A DNA stretch of 64,000 nucleotides from Riptortus pedestris (GCA_019009955.1 CM032229.1:151477001-151541000), one strand, 5' to 3'; counted from the stretch's first letter, positions 1-11,537 are shown. Numbers and translations: made by a program. Notes: generated from the letters alone by a model not told the origin.

Positions 1-85
1 TACCGTTATTTTATCAATCATATTTGTGTCTATCTTTGAACTGTAGGGTGGGAATATCGTTATTAATAAAGCGATATTGACTTAA

Positions 86-1149
86 CCCCTTCAGACCCAC
101 TGTCCAATATATTGGACATGCCTATTTCAATGCTATATCTTCATGGATTGATGTTCTTTGGCAGAAAAATCGACTTTAATAATGATTTTAGGTATTAACC
201 TTTCAATTGTGAGCCTTTTTCTGGTTTATACTTGTTGTAGTGGCATTCCTTGTGCTTTGAACATCCAATTTTTGATATTGCTGTTTCACCTATTAAAATC
301 ATGAGTAGATAAATGTCTCAAAGATTTAATTTTGCATGTAAATAAGTGAAAAATTTATTTTTAAGTAGCCAGAACCCTCTAGAAGTCGTGTTTGTTAAGA
401 AAATAAATATTTTTTTCCCTGGTTATTGTATTTTCTAATAAATATGGATGTCCAACATATTGGACATCGGGTCTCAAGTGTTGCATTTCACTAATACCTC
501 TATTCTATGGAGGAATTTACTTATTGACTTTTATGATTATTATTTTGATCTGATAAACAATATTTTAGATCTTTTAAATTTTAAAATGCAAATTGCTGAA
601 AGTTTTACCTCAGAAATAGAAAGAAAAAAAAGAGGAAGACCTAGTCTTGAAGAATCCAGTAGTGATGAACCCCTTTCAAAGAAAGCAAGAGCTGAAGTGA
701 GACCAAATTCTGATGTCAGGGATGATGGATTTGAACATTTTCCAGATATGGATGATAAAAAAGATGCAAGTAGATGCAAAATGAAAGGTTGCACAAAAAA
801 AAACTAAATTTTATTGTGTTAAATGCAAATGCCACTTGTGCATTACAAAAATAAGGATTTGTTTTATATTATTTTTTTTTCTATGATTTAAATTTGTTTA
901 TTATCACTTAAAAAAATATTACTAAAGTGCATTTTATTTATTTATCCAAATCCTTATACGTAGAATGACTTGTAAAAAATATGCCTGTTGAGACCCGATG
1001 TCCAATATATTGGACACAATTTAAAATTGTCAATAAAATTACAATTAGGAAATTAGGATTTTTTTTACTATTTTTCCCATGTTTCTGTAAACATATAGAA
1101 CATGAAAAAATTTTTTTTAGTCAAAATATTTGAGTTTGGTCTGAAGGGG
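86..1149 (+). mobile_element. piggyBac-type DNA transposon, internally deleted relic
   Basis: The element is flanked on both sides by TTAA (82-85 and 1150-1153), the piggyBac target site. Its termini are inverted: CCCCTTCAGACC at 86-97 and GGTCTGAAGGGG at the right end. An 18-bp palindrome TGTCCAATATATTGGACA lies at 101-118 and 999-1016, with a near copy at 449-466. The block TTGAGACCCGATGTCCA near 989 is the exact reverse complement of bases ending near 477. At 1064 bp it is much shorter than an autonomous piggyBac (usually 2-3 kb), and only the C-terminal coding end remains, so it is a non-mobile deletion derivative. The TIR, TTAA and coding tail agree, so the family call is firm. Confidence 0.88.
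586..873 (+). pseudogene. piggyBac transposase C-terminal fragment, frameshifted
   Basis: The reading frame from 586 gives a basic segment with KKRGRPSLEE, then VRDDGFEHFPDMDD and RCKMKGC. This resembles the linker leading into the C-terminal cysteine-rich domain of piggyBac transposases, which binds the inverted-repeat DNA. A run of nine A (795-803) breaks the frame. In the next frame the sequence continues FYCVKCKCHLCITKIRICF, which supplies the remaining Cys residues. The catalytic DDD core is absent, so the protein cannot transpose anything. It lies inside the TTAA-flanked element, as expected. The frame is also open upstream to 448, but that part overlaps the internal palindrome and is probably not transposase. 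Confidence 0.75.
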
Positions 1150-1199
1150 TTAATGTTTCCGAACAATTGGTATTCTTTTATTACAGGCTAGTACTACCT

Positions 1200-1237
1200 A
1201 TTTTACCAGATTTCCCTTAAGGTAAATCAGCTACTGA
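1200..1237 (-). repeat. Family H solo 3' hairpin fragment
   Basis: TTTTACCAGATTTCCC followed by TTAAGGTAAATCAGC is the reverse-strand 3' hairpin of family H. It sits only about 23 bp before the 5' end of a plus-strand copy. Confidence 0.6.
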
Positions 1238-1260
1238 GGTTGTCCGCGTATTAGAGAAAC

Positions 1261-2200
1261 TCCGTCACGCAGAGGCTGCGTAAACTAAGCAGATTTCGCT
1301 CATGAAGTTTAATAATAGATGAATCTGCCTACTGGTATCACAACACCACCGTCAATATTTAGTGAATAAATACAAACGGAAATAAGTAATCTTTCCCCTT
1401 CCGACGGGAAGCGTCTGAAATGTAAACAAATAGGTCTGTCAGCTTCTCACAAGAGAGAAAATTCAATTACTGAAATATATCGTATTATAGCATATCAACT
1501 TTATTGAAAACTATTAACTATATCTAATACTGTAATATATCATGAATCAGAGTAATTTGTATCCCAATCAAACAAATTTTAGTAGTCCAAGAATTTAAGG
1601 ACGGACGGTGGGAGGGGGATGTCACCATAACATATTTGCATGTATCTCGTTTAATAAAGGTCTCTTGAAATATTTAGTATTTAAACTTCGAGTAATAACT
1701 TCGAGTGGTTTATTATATAACAGCGTATTGTTTAAATAGCATGAGCAAGAGTGGGGGTTTGCTGATGGCTGAAAACTGCAAATATGCACGGTTAATAATC
1801 AAAATAGAGGATAAATGTATATAACAATATTTATAGTAAATTTAATTTGCAATAATATTTGTTTTGTACAATATTTCGATCCGACGTATAGTAACGGAGA
1901 TATTCCGAATTGTTGAAAATTCCCCCTCTAACCCCCCCCCCTCCTCACACTTGTACAATTTCTGCCGTTAGTGAACTTGACCTTCCTTTTTACGTAAAAC
2001 GATTAAATATCAAGTTTGGAAACGATCAAACAAAAATTGCGACCGCTTGAGCGTTAACAGACGAATACATTTAATTTTGAACGGACCTCATTTTCGTCAT
2101 CTCCTGGGTAGGATCGATGGACAATTGGTGAAATATTTCGAAAATCGCGTCATGGGTACGACCTCAATAGCTGATTTCCCTCAAGGGAATTCTGCTAAAA
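1261..2200 (+). mobile_element. Family H-B copy (Helentron/HINE-like, long variant)
   Basis: This copy starts TCCGTCACGCAGAGGCTGCG, has AGCAGATTTC inside, and ends with the hairpin GATTTCCCTCAAGGGAAT then TCTGCTAAAA. Its 5' half differs from the common form. It carries the stretch CACCACCGTCAATATTTAG and the phrase TTTTAGTAGTCCAAGAA, which recur at 40.6, 57.5-58.5 and 62.7 kb, so I treat it as a subfamily. The 3' half (C-rich block near 1920-1940, GCGACCGCTTGAGCGTTAAC, GGGTAGGATCGATGGACA) is the common form. The microsatellite slot is essentially empty here. It has no coding capacity, which fits a non-autonomous element. Confidence 0.75.
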
Positions 2201-2700
2201 CTTCTTCAAATATCTGTTGATGCTCTAGCGGTTGCAATTTCTTTTATCGCAACAAAACTTGGTATTCAAGCGTTTTATGTAAAACTAAAGGTGAAGTTCG
2301 TTAATTGTTGGAATCGTACCAGTGAGGGAGGGGAGAGAGATTAGGGGGAAGAGAAATTTAGGGGAGGCTTCGAAAATTCGAAATATCTTCGTTATTATAC
2401 GTCGGGTCGAAAAATTGTATGGAAAGTGTTACTGCTAACGTAATGTCCTAGAAATTTTGTCATTTACGTTTGTTCTCTATCTTGAATACTGAGCCGAGAT
2501 ATTTGCATTTTGTTTTAGTTTTCAGTCTTCAGAAATACCCCAATTGTCGTAGTAACAACGAGCTGCTGTATCATGAATTGCTTAATTCCAAGCTTAAATA
2601 CCAATTATTGTTTTCATTGAACTTTAGCAATGACGTAGTCTCTTCAAATTGTACGCCCTAAACTACGTGATTTTTATTTGATCAACACCACACTCGATAT
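2201..2700 (-). mobile_element. Family H variant fragment, reverse strand
   Basis: Directly after the previous copy the sequence turns to the opposite strand of the family's interior. It reads CTGTTGATGCTCTAGCGGTT, then the G-rich complement of the C-rich block (2320-2370), then TATTATACGTCGGGTCGAAA and TTGAATACTGAGCCGAGATA. Similarity fades after about 2560. The hairpin end appears to be shared with, or lost against, the plus-strand copy, giving a tail-to-tail arrangement. Confidence 0.55.
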
Positions 2701-2818
2701 TTAACTCTTTCAGGGAAAGAGCTTATAATGTAATGGTAATGGCTGGAATCGGCCTTAGAGGTTGAGGCGGGGAATAACGTAAATTCACAATACCTCGGTT
2801 ACGGAGTTAGATCAAAAA

Positions 2819-3250
2819 GTCCGTCACGCAGGGGCTGCGTAAACTAAGCAGATTTCCCACGTGAAGTTATACAATAAAGAAATTTCAGAATAGAGAGTCG
2901 AACAGTTACGGGAAAGGCCCGAACTAGCTCTGAACGGGAACTCACGACCAGACCCGAAGTTAGCCAATCTCATCTCAGAAGCTGAAAACAGAAAAATGCA
3001 AATATTTCGGTTAATATTCAAGATACATAGTAAATGTATATAACATTATTTATAGTACATTTAATTTGCAATAAGATTGGTTCTATATAATTTTTCGATC
3101 CAACGTATTGTAATGGAGATATTCCGAATTTTCGAAAATCTTCCTCTCTAAACCCCCCCCCTCCCACTGATCTTTATATTTGCATAAAACGTTTAAATAT
3201 CGAGTTTGGTAACGATCAAACGAAAATTCCGACCGCTAGAGCGTTAACAG

Positions 3251-3302
<52 letters not shown>

Positions 3303-3428
3303 TTTTGAACGGACCTCATTTTCGTCATCTCCTGGGTAGGATCGATGGACATTTGAAGAAATTTTTCGAAACTCGCGTCATGAGTACGACCTCAATAGCT
3401 GATTTCCCTCAAGGGAAATCTGCTAAAA
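2819..3428 (+). mobile_element. Family H copy, near full length
   Basis: The 5' terminus is GTCCGTCACGCAGGGGCTGC and the internal motif AAGCAGATTTCCCACGTGAAG begins about 27 bp in. A (TA)n tract occupies 3255-3301, between GCGTTAACAGACAAA and TTTTGAACGGACC. The 3' hairpin GATTTCCCTCAAGGGAAATC is followed by TGCTAAAA. Flanks AAAAA and AAATT show no clear target duplication. It has no ORF of note and is one of the best copies for building a consensus. Confidence 0.82.
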
Positions 3429-3759
3429 TTTATTTAACCTTTATTTTTGGAATTTTATAGTTCTGCAACAGTTGATATATACATGTTTCATCAGATTGGA
3501 ACATTGACAGAGTTATTTGTATTTTTTTGGTTTCAGCCTTTTTTATACCCCCACTTCTACACATCTGAATATCGCTTTAAGTATCTCAGCCACTAAACAT
3601 CTCAAGCCAAACTAAGATTTTAATTCTTGTTTACATAAACTTCTTACTGTGGTAGAAATAGATAGACAATAGATAGGTGGGATGATGTATGAGCGTACCA
3701 TATTCCAGTGCCAATCTTAGTTTAGGCAGCATAAAGGACATTTTGTCAGCTCAGTTGTA

Positions 3760-3905
3760 AGGCTCAGGCCAGCTGTATGAGCTGTGGTATTGGTCTTAAT
3801 ACACCTAATAAGCCTAGTATCACGGTTTCGATTCTCGTGCGAGCAATAAGAATTTATTTAGTAATGAAATCACTGAATAGAAAGACTAGTAATATTGGTA
3901 ACCAA
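3760..3905 (+). mobile_element. Divergent SINE fragment
   Basis: GGCTCAGGCCAGCTGTATGA followed by a B-box-like GGTTTCGATTCTC and GAGCAATAAGAATTTATTTA corresponds to the head and middle of the SINE family seen at 3943 and elsewhere. The 3' half is missing. It lies just upstream of a better copy. Confidence 0.5.
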
Positions 3906-3942
3906 TGGCTACCATAAACGAGAAGGTAACTCTTCTTTATTA

Positions 3943-4170
3943 GGGGCTCAGGTTAGACGTGCGAGTTAAAGCGTTGACCTTTATCTCACATGGTAAACCT
4001 AGAGTGGCAAGTTCGATTCTCGCCTGGGCAAAGGAAATTATTTAGTGACGAAATTCATTAAATAACATCCTAAAATCCCACCCTGGCTAGAAAAGGGTGG
4101 TAACCTGTAGATAACCCGTCCCTATTAGCCTAAGTTGCAAAAAGTGGACGTTAATAAATAAATAAATAAA
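3943..4170 (+). mobile_element. tRNA-derived SINE copy
   Basis: This copy of about 228 bp begins GGGGCTCAGGTTAGACG and has a pol III B-box-like AAGTTCGATTCTCGCC about 65 bp in. The body contains CCCACCCTGGCTAGAAAAGG and ends AAGTGGACGTTAATAAATAA with a short TAAA-type repeat tail. The head resembles a tRNA with recognisable B-box spacing, and the tail repeat is typical of LINE-mobilised SINEs. At least ten copies occur in this window on both strands. Confidence 0.75.
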
Positions 4171-4551
4171 TCTTCTTGATTAATTTAAGCACCATGTCAA
4201 TGTGGATCCTAATAACTAAATATATTTCATGGATATAAGAATATATCTACACACTGTACACAAATAGTAGTCTCAGGCGTCCATGAGCCTCAAAATAAAA
4301 TGTTCTCGGGTGAACAATGGCAAAGCTTATGTCCTAGTGATAACACATTAAGAACTATGAAAAATGAGTACTAAGTCGGTCCCTTTTTCATATTAATTTA
4401 ACGACCAGGAAAATTAAATGGAAGAATGGGAATTTATAGACTATGCATAATATCATATGATATTTTTTGATTAATTTTTTCCGTCATAGGTTCATAAGCA
4501 TTTATGTTTTTTTATATATATATTTGTGTGTGTATACATAATTTATTCCTT

Positions 4552-5296
4552 TATTCTTCATATTTTGTGGCAAGGGTCTCCAATAAAAAACATTTTCTTC
4601 TGTGCAAACTTTATTGACACTGCCCTACATGTTTCGTGGCTAACATGCCACCTCTTCAGAGGCTATCCATTTTGAAAAAAAATAAAAATTAATAACATTA
4701 ATTTAATACTTGGGGCTCAGGTTAGCCATGCGAGTTAAAGCGTTGACCTTTAACTCATATGGTAAACCTAGAGTGGCGAGTTCGATTCTTGCCTGGGCAA
4801 AGGAAATTATTTAGTGACGAAATTCATTAAATAACGTCCTAAAATCCCACCCAGGCTAGAAAAGGGTGGTAACCTGTAGATAACCCGTCCCGATTAGCCT
4901 AAGTTGCAAAAAGTGGACGTTAATAAATAATAATAATAATACTTCTCTTAATACTTCTTTTGAAATACATTGTATTAGTAGGTGCCTACATTTAGGATAT
5001 ATTTATTAAATCCAATTATAAACTTCTTACATTTCTGAAGTAGACCTTTTACAATCGTGGCGACTGTTCTCACAGAGGAGGTAGTTTAACATTAATTTAA
5101 CACATCCTTAATAATTCTTTTGCCATATATTGTATTATTGTATAAGTAGTTGATCGATTTTTATATATTTTTTTCAGTAGGGATAGCCCCTGAAGAAGTG
5201 GCAAGTAAGCCCAAAACATGTAGGCCAGTGTCAAGAAAGTTTGCACCGAAAAAAATGTTTTTTATTGGAGACCCTTGCCGTAAAATATGAAGAATA
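4552..5296. mobile_element. Foldback-type element with about 120-bp inverted arms
   Basis: Bases 4552-4672 and about 5175-5296 are reverse complements with some mismatches. The shared arm reads ATTCTTCATATTTT, then CAAGGGTCTCCAATAAAAAAC, then an AAACTTT/GACACTG segment, then a CTTCAG-GGGCTATCC segment. The roughly 500-bp centre holds AT-rich DNA and a SINE (4712-4940). No transposase is visible. It could be a foldback element or a large MITE. No terminal target duplication is clear to me. Confidence 0.7.
4712..4940 (+). mobile_element. SINE copy inserted in the foldback element
   Basis: This is the same family as the copy at 3943, starting GGGGCTCAGGTTAGCCATGC and ending AAGTGGACGTTAATAAATAA then TAATAATAAT. 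An 8-bp repeat TAATACTT flanks it (4704-4711 and 4937-4944), consistent with a target-site duplication. It therefore inserted after the foldback element was in place. Confidence 0.78.
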
Positions 5297-7160
5297 TATT
5301 AATTACATTGGGTCCAGAATAAGAAGAATAATGTATTACGTTTTAATGCCTTATTAGTGACCTCGTGAGGTTATTGAAGTTATTAAATTAAATCCATATA
5401 TAAATTATCAATTAAATTAAATATTGCATGTAATTGTATATAATACTACCTTAGGAAAGTTAGAAGTTGAGTTTATTAACACTTCTAAATAAAAGGGAGT
5501 GTAATTGCATGTAGGGAGTGATTGGGTTTCAGCCTTCCGTTTGTATTTGCTGACAGTGACTTTATCTTTCATCAATAAATAAGCTAATTTGAAATAGAAA
5601 CGTATAAGCCTTCAACCTATTCTATACTATAATTTATTCATTTGTGTCGTTTATGTCCTAGTTTCAGTTCTAATACCTTTTTTCATTAGACGTTTTATGA
5701 CAAATTGGATTTATCTCAGAATGCCTTTGTTAAATGGTCATTATTGCAATACTTATACGATTCTTTTTTTTCCATTTTCCAAATCGTTTATATTTTTTAA
5801 ATTTCTTCCTTAAGGTTTTCCATTCCTTTTTTCCATTTCCATTTTAGCAGATTTCTCTTATGGGGCGTGCCCTACGATCAGATTGTAGAAACGGCCCTAC
5901 CAAAAGTTGAACGGCCCCTACGAATTGAACACCGTTATAGCAATGGAGATTTATGTAAAAGAAATATTACCTATTAGAATTTACATTTTCCAGCAACGTC
6001 CATATTAGATAAGATTTGTTAATTTTTTGTTAAAACTCAGAAAATATTTTAATTTAACTTATATTAGTAAATGTTTATGTCTAGCTAATGTCCAGTGAAG
6101 AAGGATTAAATAAGATAATTCCATTTATTAAGTCATTAAGTTAAGCCAGTATTTTAATTATTTAAAATTACACAGATTTATTAATTAAATTTTCCATGTC
6201 GGCTAGGCCACCAACGCTATGAGCTAGTTCCTGGAACAATTTTGTTAAAGTTCTTCAGGAAACTGATATTCTGTCCCGCACCTTGTCCTAACTCAGATAT
6301 AATTACTGCCAAAATATGACCGTGGTCTTTGGGGATTTTTATCCAGTGAATGGAGCATGACGAAGTAAAATACCCTTGATATTTGTTATTCCGACATCTT
6401 GGAAGATAGTGGATGGACCGGGTGGAGGATGGGAGAGAGGGGTAGTTTCTGACGGGACCCCCAGGGTCGGGAAGACATCCTCTCACGAACAGCGGAAGCG
6501 ATGGAACATTTTGAAGGTGTACCATCTATCTGGCAGATCGTCACGAACTTATTTAGATAATGACTTTCGGGGAAATTGTAGTACAAAATGAATAAATAAT
6601 CAGAGTACTTACTATAAGTAATCGGAATAAATAAAGCGATGAATAAAAATACTCTATAGATCAAGGAAACTTGAATTTATGAATTTAGTAATTGGTGACT
6701 TCAACGTGAACGACTAAAATTCATTTTCTGTGAGTAATGTTCTATCAACAATCAGAGAAATTAAAACTCCAGAGTTGCTGCCACCTAGGTTCGCAACACA
6801 ACTCAATGACAAAAAAATATACTTCAAACCCATTACCAACTCAAATATTAGTTCACAAAAGTTGTTTTAACCATTTTGGTTAAAATAATGCCAAATTTAA
6901 TGTTTATTATTATAATAATTAGTATTGCTACTTTAAAAATACAACAGCTACCCTGAAGGAGGACATTACTACAATCATTAGCAAAAGAACCAACTTCAGC
7001 CATTCATTAATCATCAATTATTAATCATTCACTAATTATGTTCATCAACAATATTTTTTTTTAAATATTCTGATAGTTATCACTTGAATTTAGTACTATT
7101 TTCATTTATAAAATATTTATTTATTTTACTTTTGTTATTGGAATTTTTGCAATTTTTGAC
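5297..7160. other. AT-rich stretch, no recognised gene
   Basis: I see no gene across these 1.9 kb. The exceptions worth noting are a solo fragment of the family H 3' hairpin at 5844-5862 (TTTTAGCAGATTTCTCTTAT) and one open segment on the minus strand at 6217-6384, listed separately. The rest is low-complexity AT-rich DNA. Confidence 0.5.
6217..6384 (-). other. Possible coding exon fragment, unrecognised
   Basis: The minus strand reads FTSSCSIHWIKIPKDHGHIL followed by AVIISELGQGAGQNISFLKN and ends in a stop at 6217. Composition is more protein-like than the surrounding AT-rich DNA. The W-I-x-x-P spacing faintly recalls a CUB domain, but this is not enough to name it. An AG precedes the segment on the minus strand without a good pyrimidine tract. 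It may be chance, an exon of an unseen gene, or a transposon remnant. Confidence 0.2.
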
Positions 7161-7748
7161 TTTTAGCAGATTTTTTCTTAAGGGAAATCAGGGGGGGTTG
7201 TACGAAGACGCGATTTTTGAAACATTTCTTCAAATGTCCATCAATCCTACCAACTAGATGACGAAAATGAGGTCAGTTCAAAATTGCATATATATCTGTT
7301 ACCGCTCTTGCGGTCGCAAATTTTATTTAATCGTTACGAAACTCAATACATAAGTGTTTATATAAAAGGAAGGATCATGTCCGCTAACAGCTGAAATCGG
7401 ATTAGGGGTTTAGAGGGAAGGAATTTCGAATATTTTTAATATCTCCGTTATTATGCATTGGATCGAAAAATTGTATAGAACCAATCATATTGGAAATATA
7501 ATGTTCATTGTTTCATTGTCTTTAATATTAATCAAGATATTTGCATTTTTTGGTTTTCGGCCTTCAGTAAGGCCCCGATCCTGCTCATGTCATATAAAAA
7601 ATAAGCTGTTATATTATGAACCACTTTATTTGAAGCCCAAATATGCGAATATTATTCTCATTGAACTCTTACGCCTTGAAATAATTGCAAATACGTAACG
7701 CAAGTTGGAAATCTGCTTGGTAAACGCAGCTACTGCTTGACGGACTTT
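7161..7748 (-). mobile_element. Family H copy, reverse strand
   Basis: On the plus strand it begins TTTTAGCAGATTTTTTCTTA then AGGGAAATCAGG (3' hairpin) and ends at TACTGCTTGACGGACTTTT (5' terminus). The microsatellite slot is reduced to a few TA units near 7290. Its 5' half is the variant form with a TTTTTGGTTTTCGGCCTTCA segment. It has no coding content. Confidence 0.75.
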
Positions 7749-8560
7749 TGAAGGACAAATCAGCTTTGATGTGATGTCCATAAATAAATAAATCTAAATC
7801 TAAGTACTGCTACTTTATAATGTAAATTAAAAACCTATTTTTGTTAAATGAGAATAATTTAATTTATCAAGAGAAGCAAAGTATAAATATGTAAACACTT
7901 CAAAAACCTACTAAATGGGGGAATGGTGATTGATAAAAAAAACAACAGCATAAAACTGTAAAATTATAAAATAAATACTTTACGGGTAACCATTAGATAT
8001 TGAAAACCACAAACGTTTACAACCAGGTTTAAACTAAGATTAATTAAATAAAGTAGAAAAACAAAGTAATAATCATATAAAAATTATTGCCAATGATTGG
8101 AAAGAGTGTTGATGTCACCCAGGCAGCAACAGGTTTTACTCTCTCTCCTCTCAGAAAGATTGTTATAAATTAGGATGTGTTTTTAATTTTCCCCACTACA
8201 AGTATTTGATGGTCCTATTTCGGGGTTTCTTGTTAAAACATGCTCCTCCATTTACCTCTGTTAAAATTGATGGCTACAGTTTAGCTCAAATTATTATAAA
8301 ACATAATTATAATATCTATATAATTTAATTTAACATCATAATTTGTAAGCCGAAGAGAAATAATATAAACCCAAGGTCTCCATGGAACTAAATAGTTGTT
8401 TTATTTTCCTAAAACGTTAAAATAAAAACAAATATTGCGTGTTTTACGTTAACTGATTTTGCAATCTAAAGTAGTGTTGCGAAAATTAAGCATATGAAAA
8501 ATTAAACAGGGTTAATCACATATTTAAGAAGTACGATGTAGGTCAAAGGTGCCGACAAAG
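7749..8560. other. AT-rich stretch, nothing recognised
   Basis: A short GATGTCCATAAATAAATAAA segment just after the H copy resembles a SINE tail. Nothing else here can be named. Confidence 0.5.
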
Positions 8561-8638
8561 GCTCTCGCCCGTCCTCGCCAATACCAGTCCGGATCCAGAA
8601 GAGTGCAGACAATACCGCTTTGATGTTTGCCAACAAGA

Positions 8639-9006
8639 TATAAAAAGACCCAGTCCGACCCCAGTTTAGTTTAGTTTGTTCTCAGCTCTCTTCAAGTGAT
8701 CAACAGTGCGTTCTGTGCAGCTTTAGTGAATAGTGCGTCTTAGTTGCAGTGCGGTAGAGTGTTTTATGTGAAGGACTGTGTTGTGTCGTGTTTATGAAAA
8801 GAAAAAATGGTATAGAGCCGTGTTTAAGTGAAGGACAGTGCAGTGCCGTTAACTTTACGAAGATCAGTGCAGTGCGCTGTTTTTGTGAACTCCAGTGATC
8901 GTGAGTGTGTTATTGGACTGTGTATAGTACTTCGTGCATACTATGAGTAGTAGTCAAGAATAATTAACCAAGTGTGTAGTGCATTGATAAATAAATTGTG
9001 CAGTGG
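8639..9006 (+). promoter_or_regulatory. Possible RNA polymerase II core promoter and noncoding first exon
   Basis: TATAAAAAG at 8639-8647 is followed about 29 bp later by TTTAGTTTAG, which fits an arthropod initiator (TTAGT/TCAGT) with the A near 8668. The sequence before it (8560-8636) is GC-richer than its surroundings. The next 340 bp contains repeated AGTGCGGT/AGTGCAGT-like phrases reminiscent of insect 5' leaders and has no long ORF. A donor-like GTGGTAAAA lies at 9004-9012. If real, it would be exon 1 of a gene whose coding exons lie downstream, outside what I can identify. The fit is to general motif knowledge only. Confidence 0.4.
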
Positions 9007-10632
9007 TAAAAACTGATAAAACTTGTGTTTGTTTTGTTTTGCAATCCAAAAGAACTCTAATAAACAACGTTTATCACTGATTTTGTAAAAAACGTAAAAG
9101 TACTATTTATATATATGGATAATAAAATAATAATAAAGGACAGTCTTTTTTGATGAACAAGTGACAAATATTTTATATATGGTGTGTGGCAAACTCTATA
9201 GTATTCAAACTTTGTAATTAAATGACTGAATACTGAAAGTGATATCGTTCTGTTAAGCGACTGTTTTCTTGAAATTCGCAACTAAACATAGCTAGTTATA
9301 AAGGTATTTGTAGAGAAGTTCAATTTATACGGCTAAAAGAATGTTTACAAGATATTGTTAGTGAAACGTGAGATGTCTTATGACATTACTCTACATATGT
9401 ATTGTGATTTATTATTGTAATAATACATCTTAAAAAAAAGGAAGAAGAAAAATAAAAGGAAAATTCATAATTACAAACGTATGTATTCGCCTTCCCGACT
9501 CCTTTTTCCTTTCTAAATGATTTACACTCATATACAAGAACTTACAGGAAAAACAGCACATCCTCAAGATCGTGAAGTTCTGAAAGGAAAGGCAGGAATT
9601 ATATTTGTTAAAATAACGCTGATATTCAGCAAATGAAGCCGCTCGTTAATAACCATTAAGTTCTTAAAGTGAAATAACACAATTAGTAAAAATTGAACCA
9701 AACAGTTTTAAAAAATTGTCAAAAGAGTAAAGAGAAATTAAGTAACAAAACATTTCATATATTCAAATATTTCATTTAATTCGTGTTATTGTTCTCTTTG
9801 AATTAAATATGAATCATGCATTCTAATATCTGCTATGAAACGTTTACGATAATGTTAGTACAAATTATGGTTTCTGATGTACAAAAGTGAAAACATGGTT
9901 TGTGATATCCGTAAATGGTTGGTTCCATTAGTTTTTGAATGATAAGGGGCTTTTTTTGGTATTAAGTCGTGACTGTAACTGTAAATGATTTGAAATGATA
10001 TTGCCCGGGGCAAAACGAAAAAAAATATATATATTGTTCTCATAGCTTTGAAAGTGACCTTCTAAAGCCAAGACGCTGCTTGTATACAGCCAACGTGATG
10101 CTTCAATAACAAGGCGGTTTCTTTTTACATTATTTCTTTTTTAACGCTTTTTAATGAATATAATTTTTGTGAGATAGCGACATTCTGAAACCTAAGAAAT
10201 TTCAATTTCGGCCTTTTAAAGAGAACATTTATCCATGCTAATGCCGATTCGGCTTCTAGTATAGCTTATTATGTAAACATTTAATTAAGCTCAATATTCA
10301 AAATGTTTGGCAGTCAGAGCCGAAATGTTAGACTTAATATTAATTACATAAAAGTTGGCTACAAAAATTAGTAAGGGCATCACAGAATACCCTAAACTTT
10401 GCTAAAAGAATAGTTTAACATCTGGTTTAGGCACTAGTTAGTATCAATGATGAAGATTGTTTTAAACCATGAGATAATAAATATCTACTTTGATTTAGTA
10501 ACTTCATGGGGGTAAGAATAGAATACGTGATTCCTGGGACCATTAGCATACCAAAATCATTATGTATGAAAACAGCAGGGTATTGAAAGTAATATAAATT
10601 AAAATACAAATACAGAATGAAATACAATATAA
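9007..10632. other. AT-rich stretch, nothing recognised
   Basis: No repeat family, RNA gene or convincing coding segment is seen. If the candidate promoter at 8639 is real, this would be the start of its first intron. Confidence 0.45.
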
Positions 10633-11129
10633 AGTCCGTCACGCAGGGACTGCTTAAACTAAGCAGATTACCCACGAGAAGTTTAATAATAGAACCACTT
10701 TCTGGAGAGCCAAAAAGTTACGGAAACGGCCGAACTAGCTTTCGGCGGAAAGTCCTGAATAGAACCGACATCAGCCGATCTCATTTCGTCCGTTATCCGC
10801 ACACAATTAATGAAAAAGCAAATATCTCAGTTAATATTCATGATTGGGAATAAATGTCCATAACAATATTTACAGTAAATTAAATTTGCAATGAGATTGG
10901 CTCTATACAAGTTTTTGATCCGACGTATAGTAACGGAGATTTTCGAATCTTATACCAAGTTTGGTAATGATTAAACAAGAATTGCGGCCGCTAGAGTGGT
11001 AACAGACATATATATATATATTTGAATGGACCTCATTTTCGTCATCTTCTGGGTAGGATCAATGGACATTTGAAGATATTTTTCGAAAATCGCGTTATGA
11101 GTACGACCTCAATAGCTGATTTCCCTTAA
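10633..11129 (+). mobile_element. Family H copy, shortened
   Basis: It starts AGTCCGTCACGCAGGGACTG, has AAGCAGATTACCCACGAGAAG, and a short (TA)n at about 11007-11022 in the usual slot. The C-rich block is deleted. The 3' hairpin has lost its second arm: after GCTGATTTCCCTTAA the sequence turns to AATAATAATTG. Confidence 0.72.
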
Positions 11130-11537
11130 AATAATAATTGTGCGAAGAATTGTTGTAGACTCTAATATGTTCTATATATTAATTTTTTTAGATGTGCAAT
11201 AATTGTGTCTGTGTAATAACTGTTATCGGTCAAATGTTAGTATACGTAACGTGGAATGTCTTAATCGTTACTTCCTCGATAATTAGTAAAGATGTGGATG
11301 AATTGTCAGAGTTTCGTTTACTGATAGCATGTTAACATTTATCACAGTCAGTCAACCTATCAACATTTTAAACATTTCATGCTAGACTGCAACTAGATTC
11401 CTTTAAGTATGGATCCAAAGCTTCCACAGTCTTTCTCTTACATTCAATTTTACATAGGATTATTAAGGCATTTCTTAAAGCATTAGGCGACGCAAGAAGT
11501 TAGAACTCTTCGAGACTTAAGTTAACGTGATAATTTT

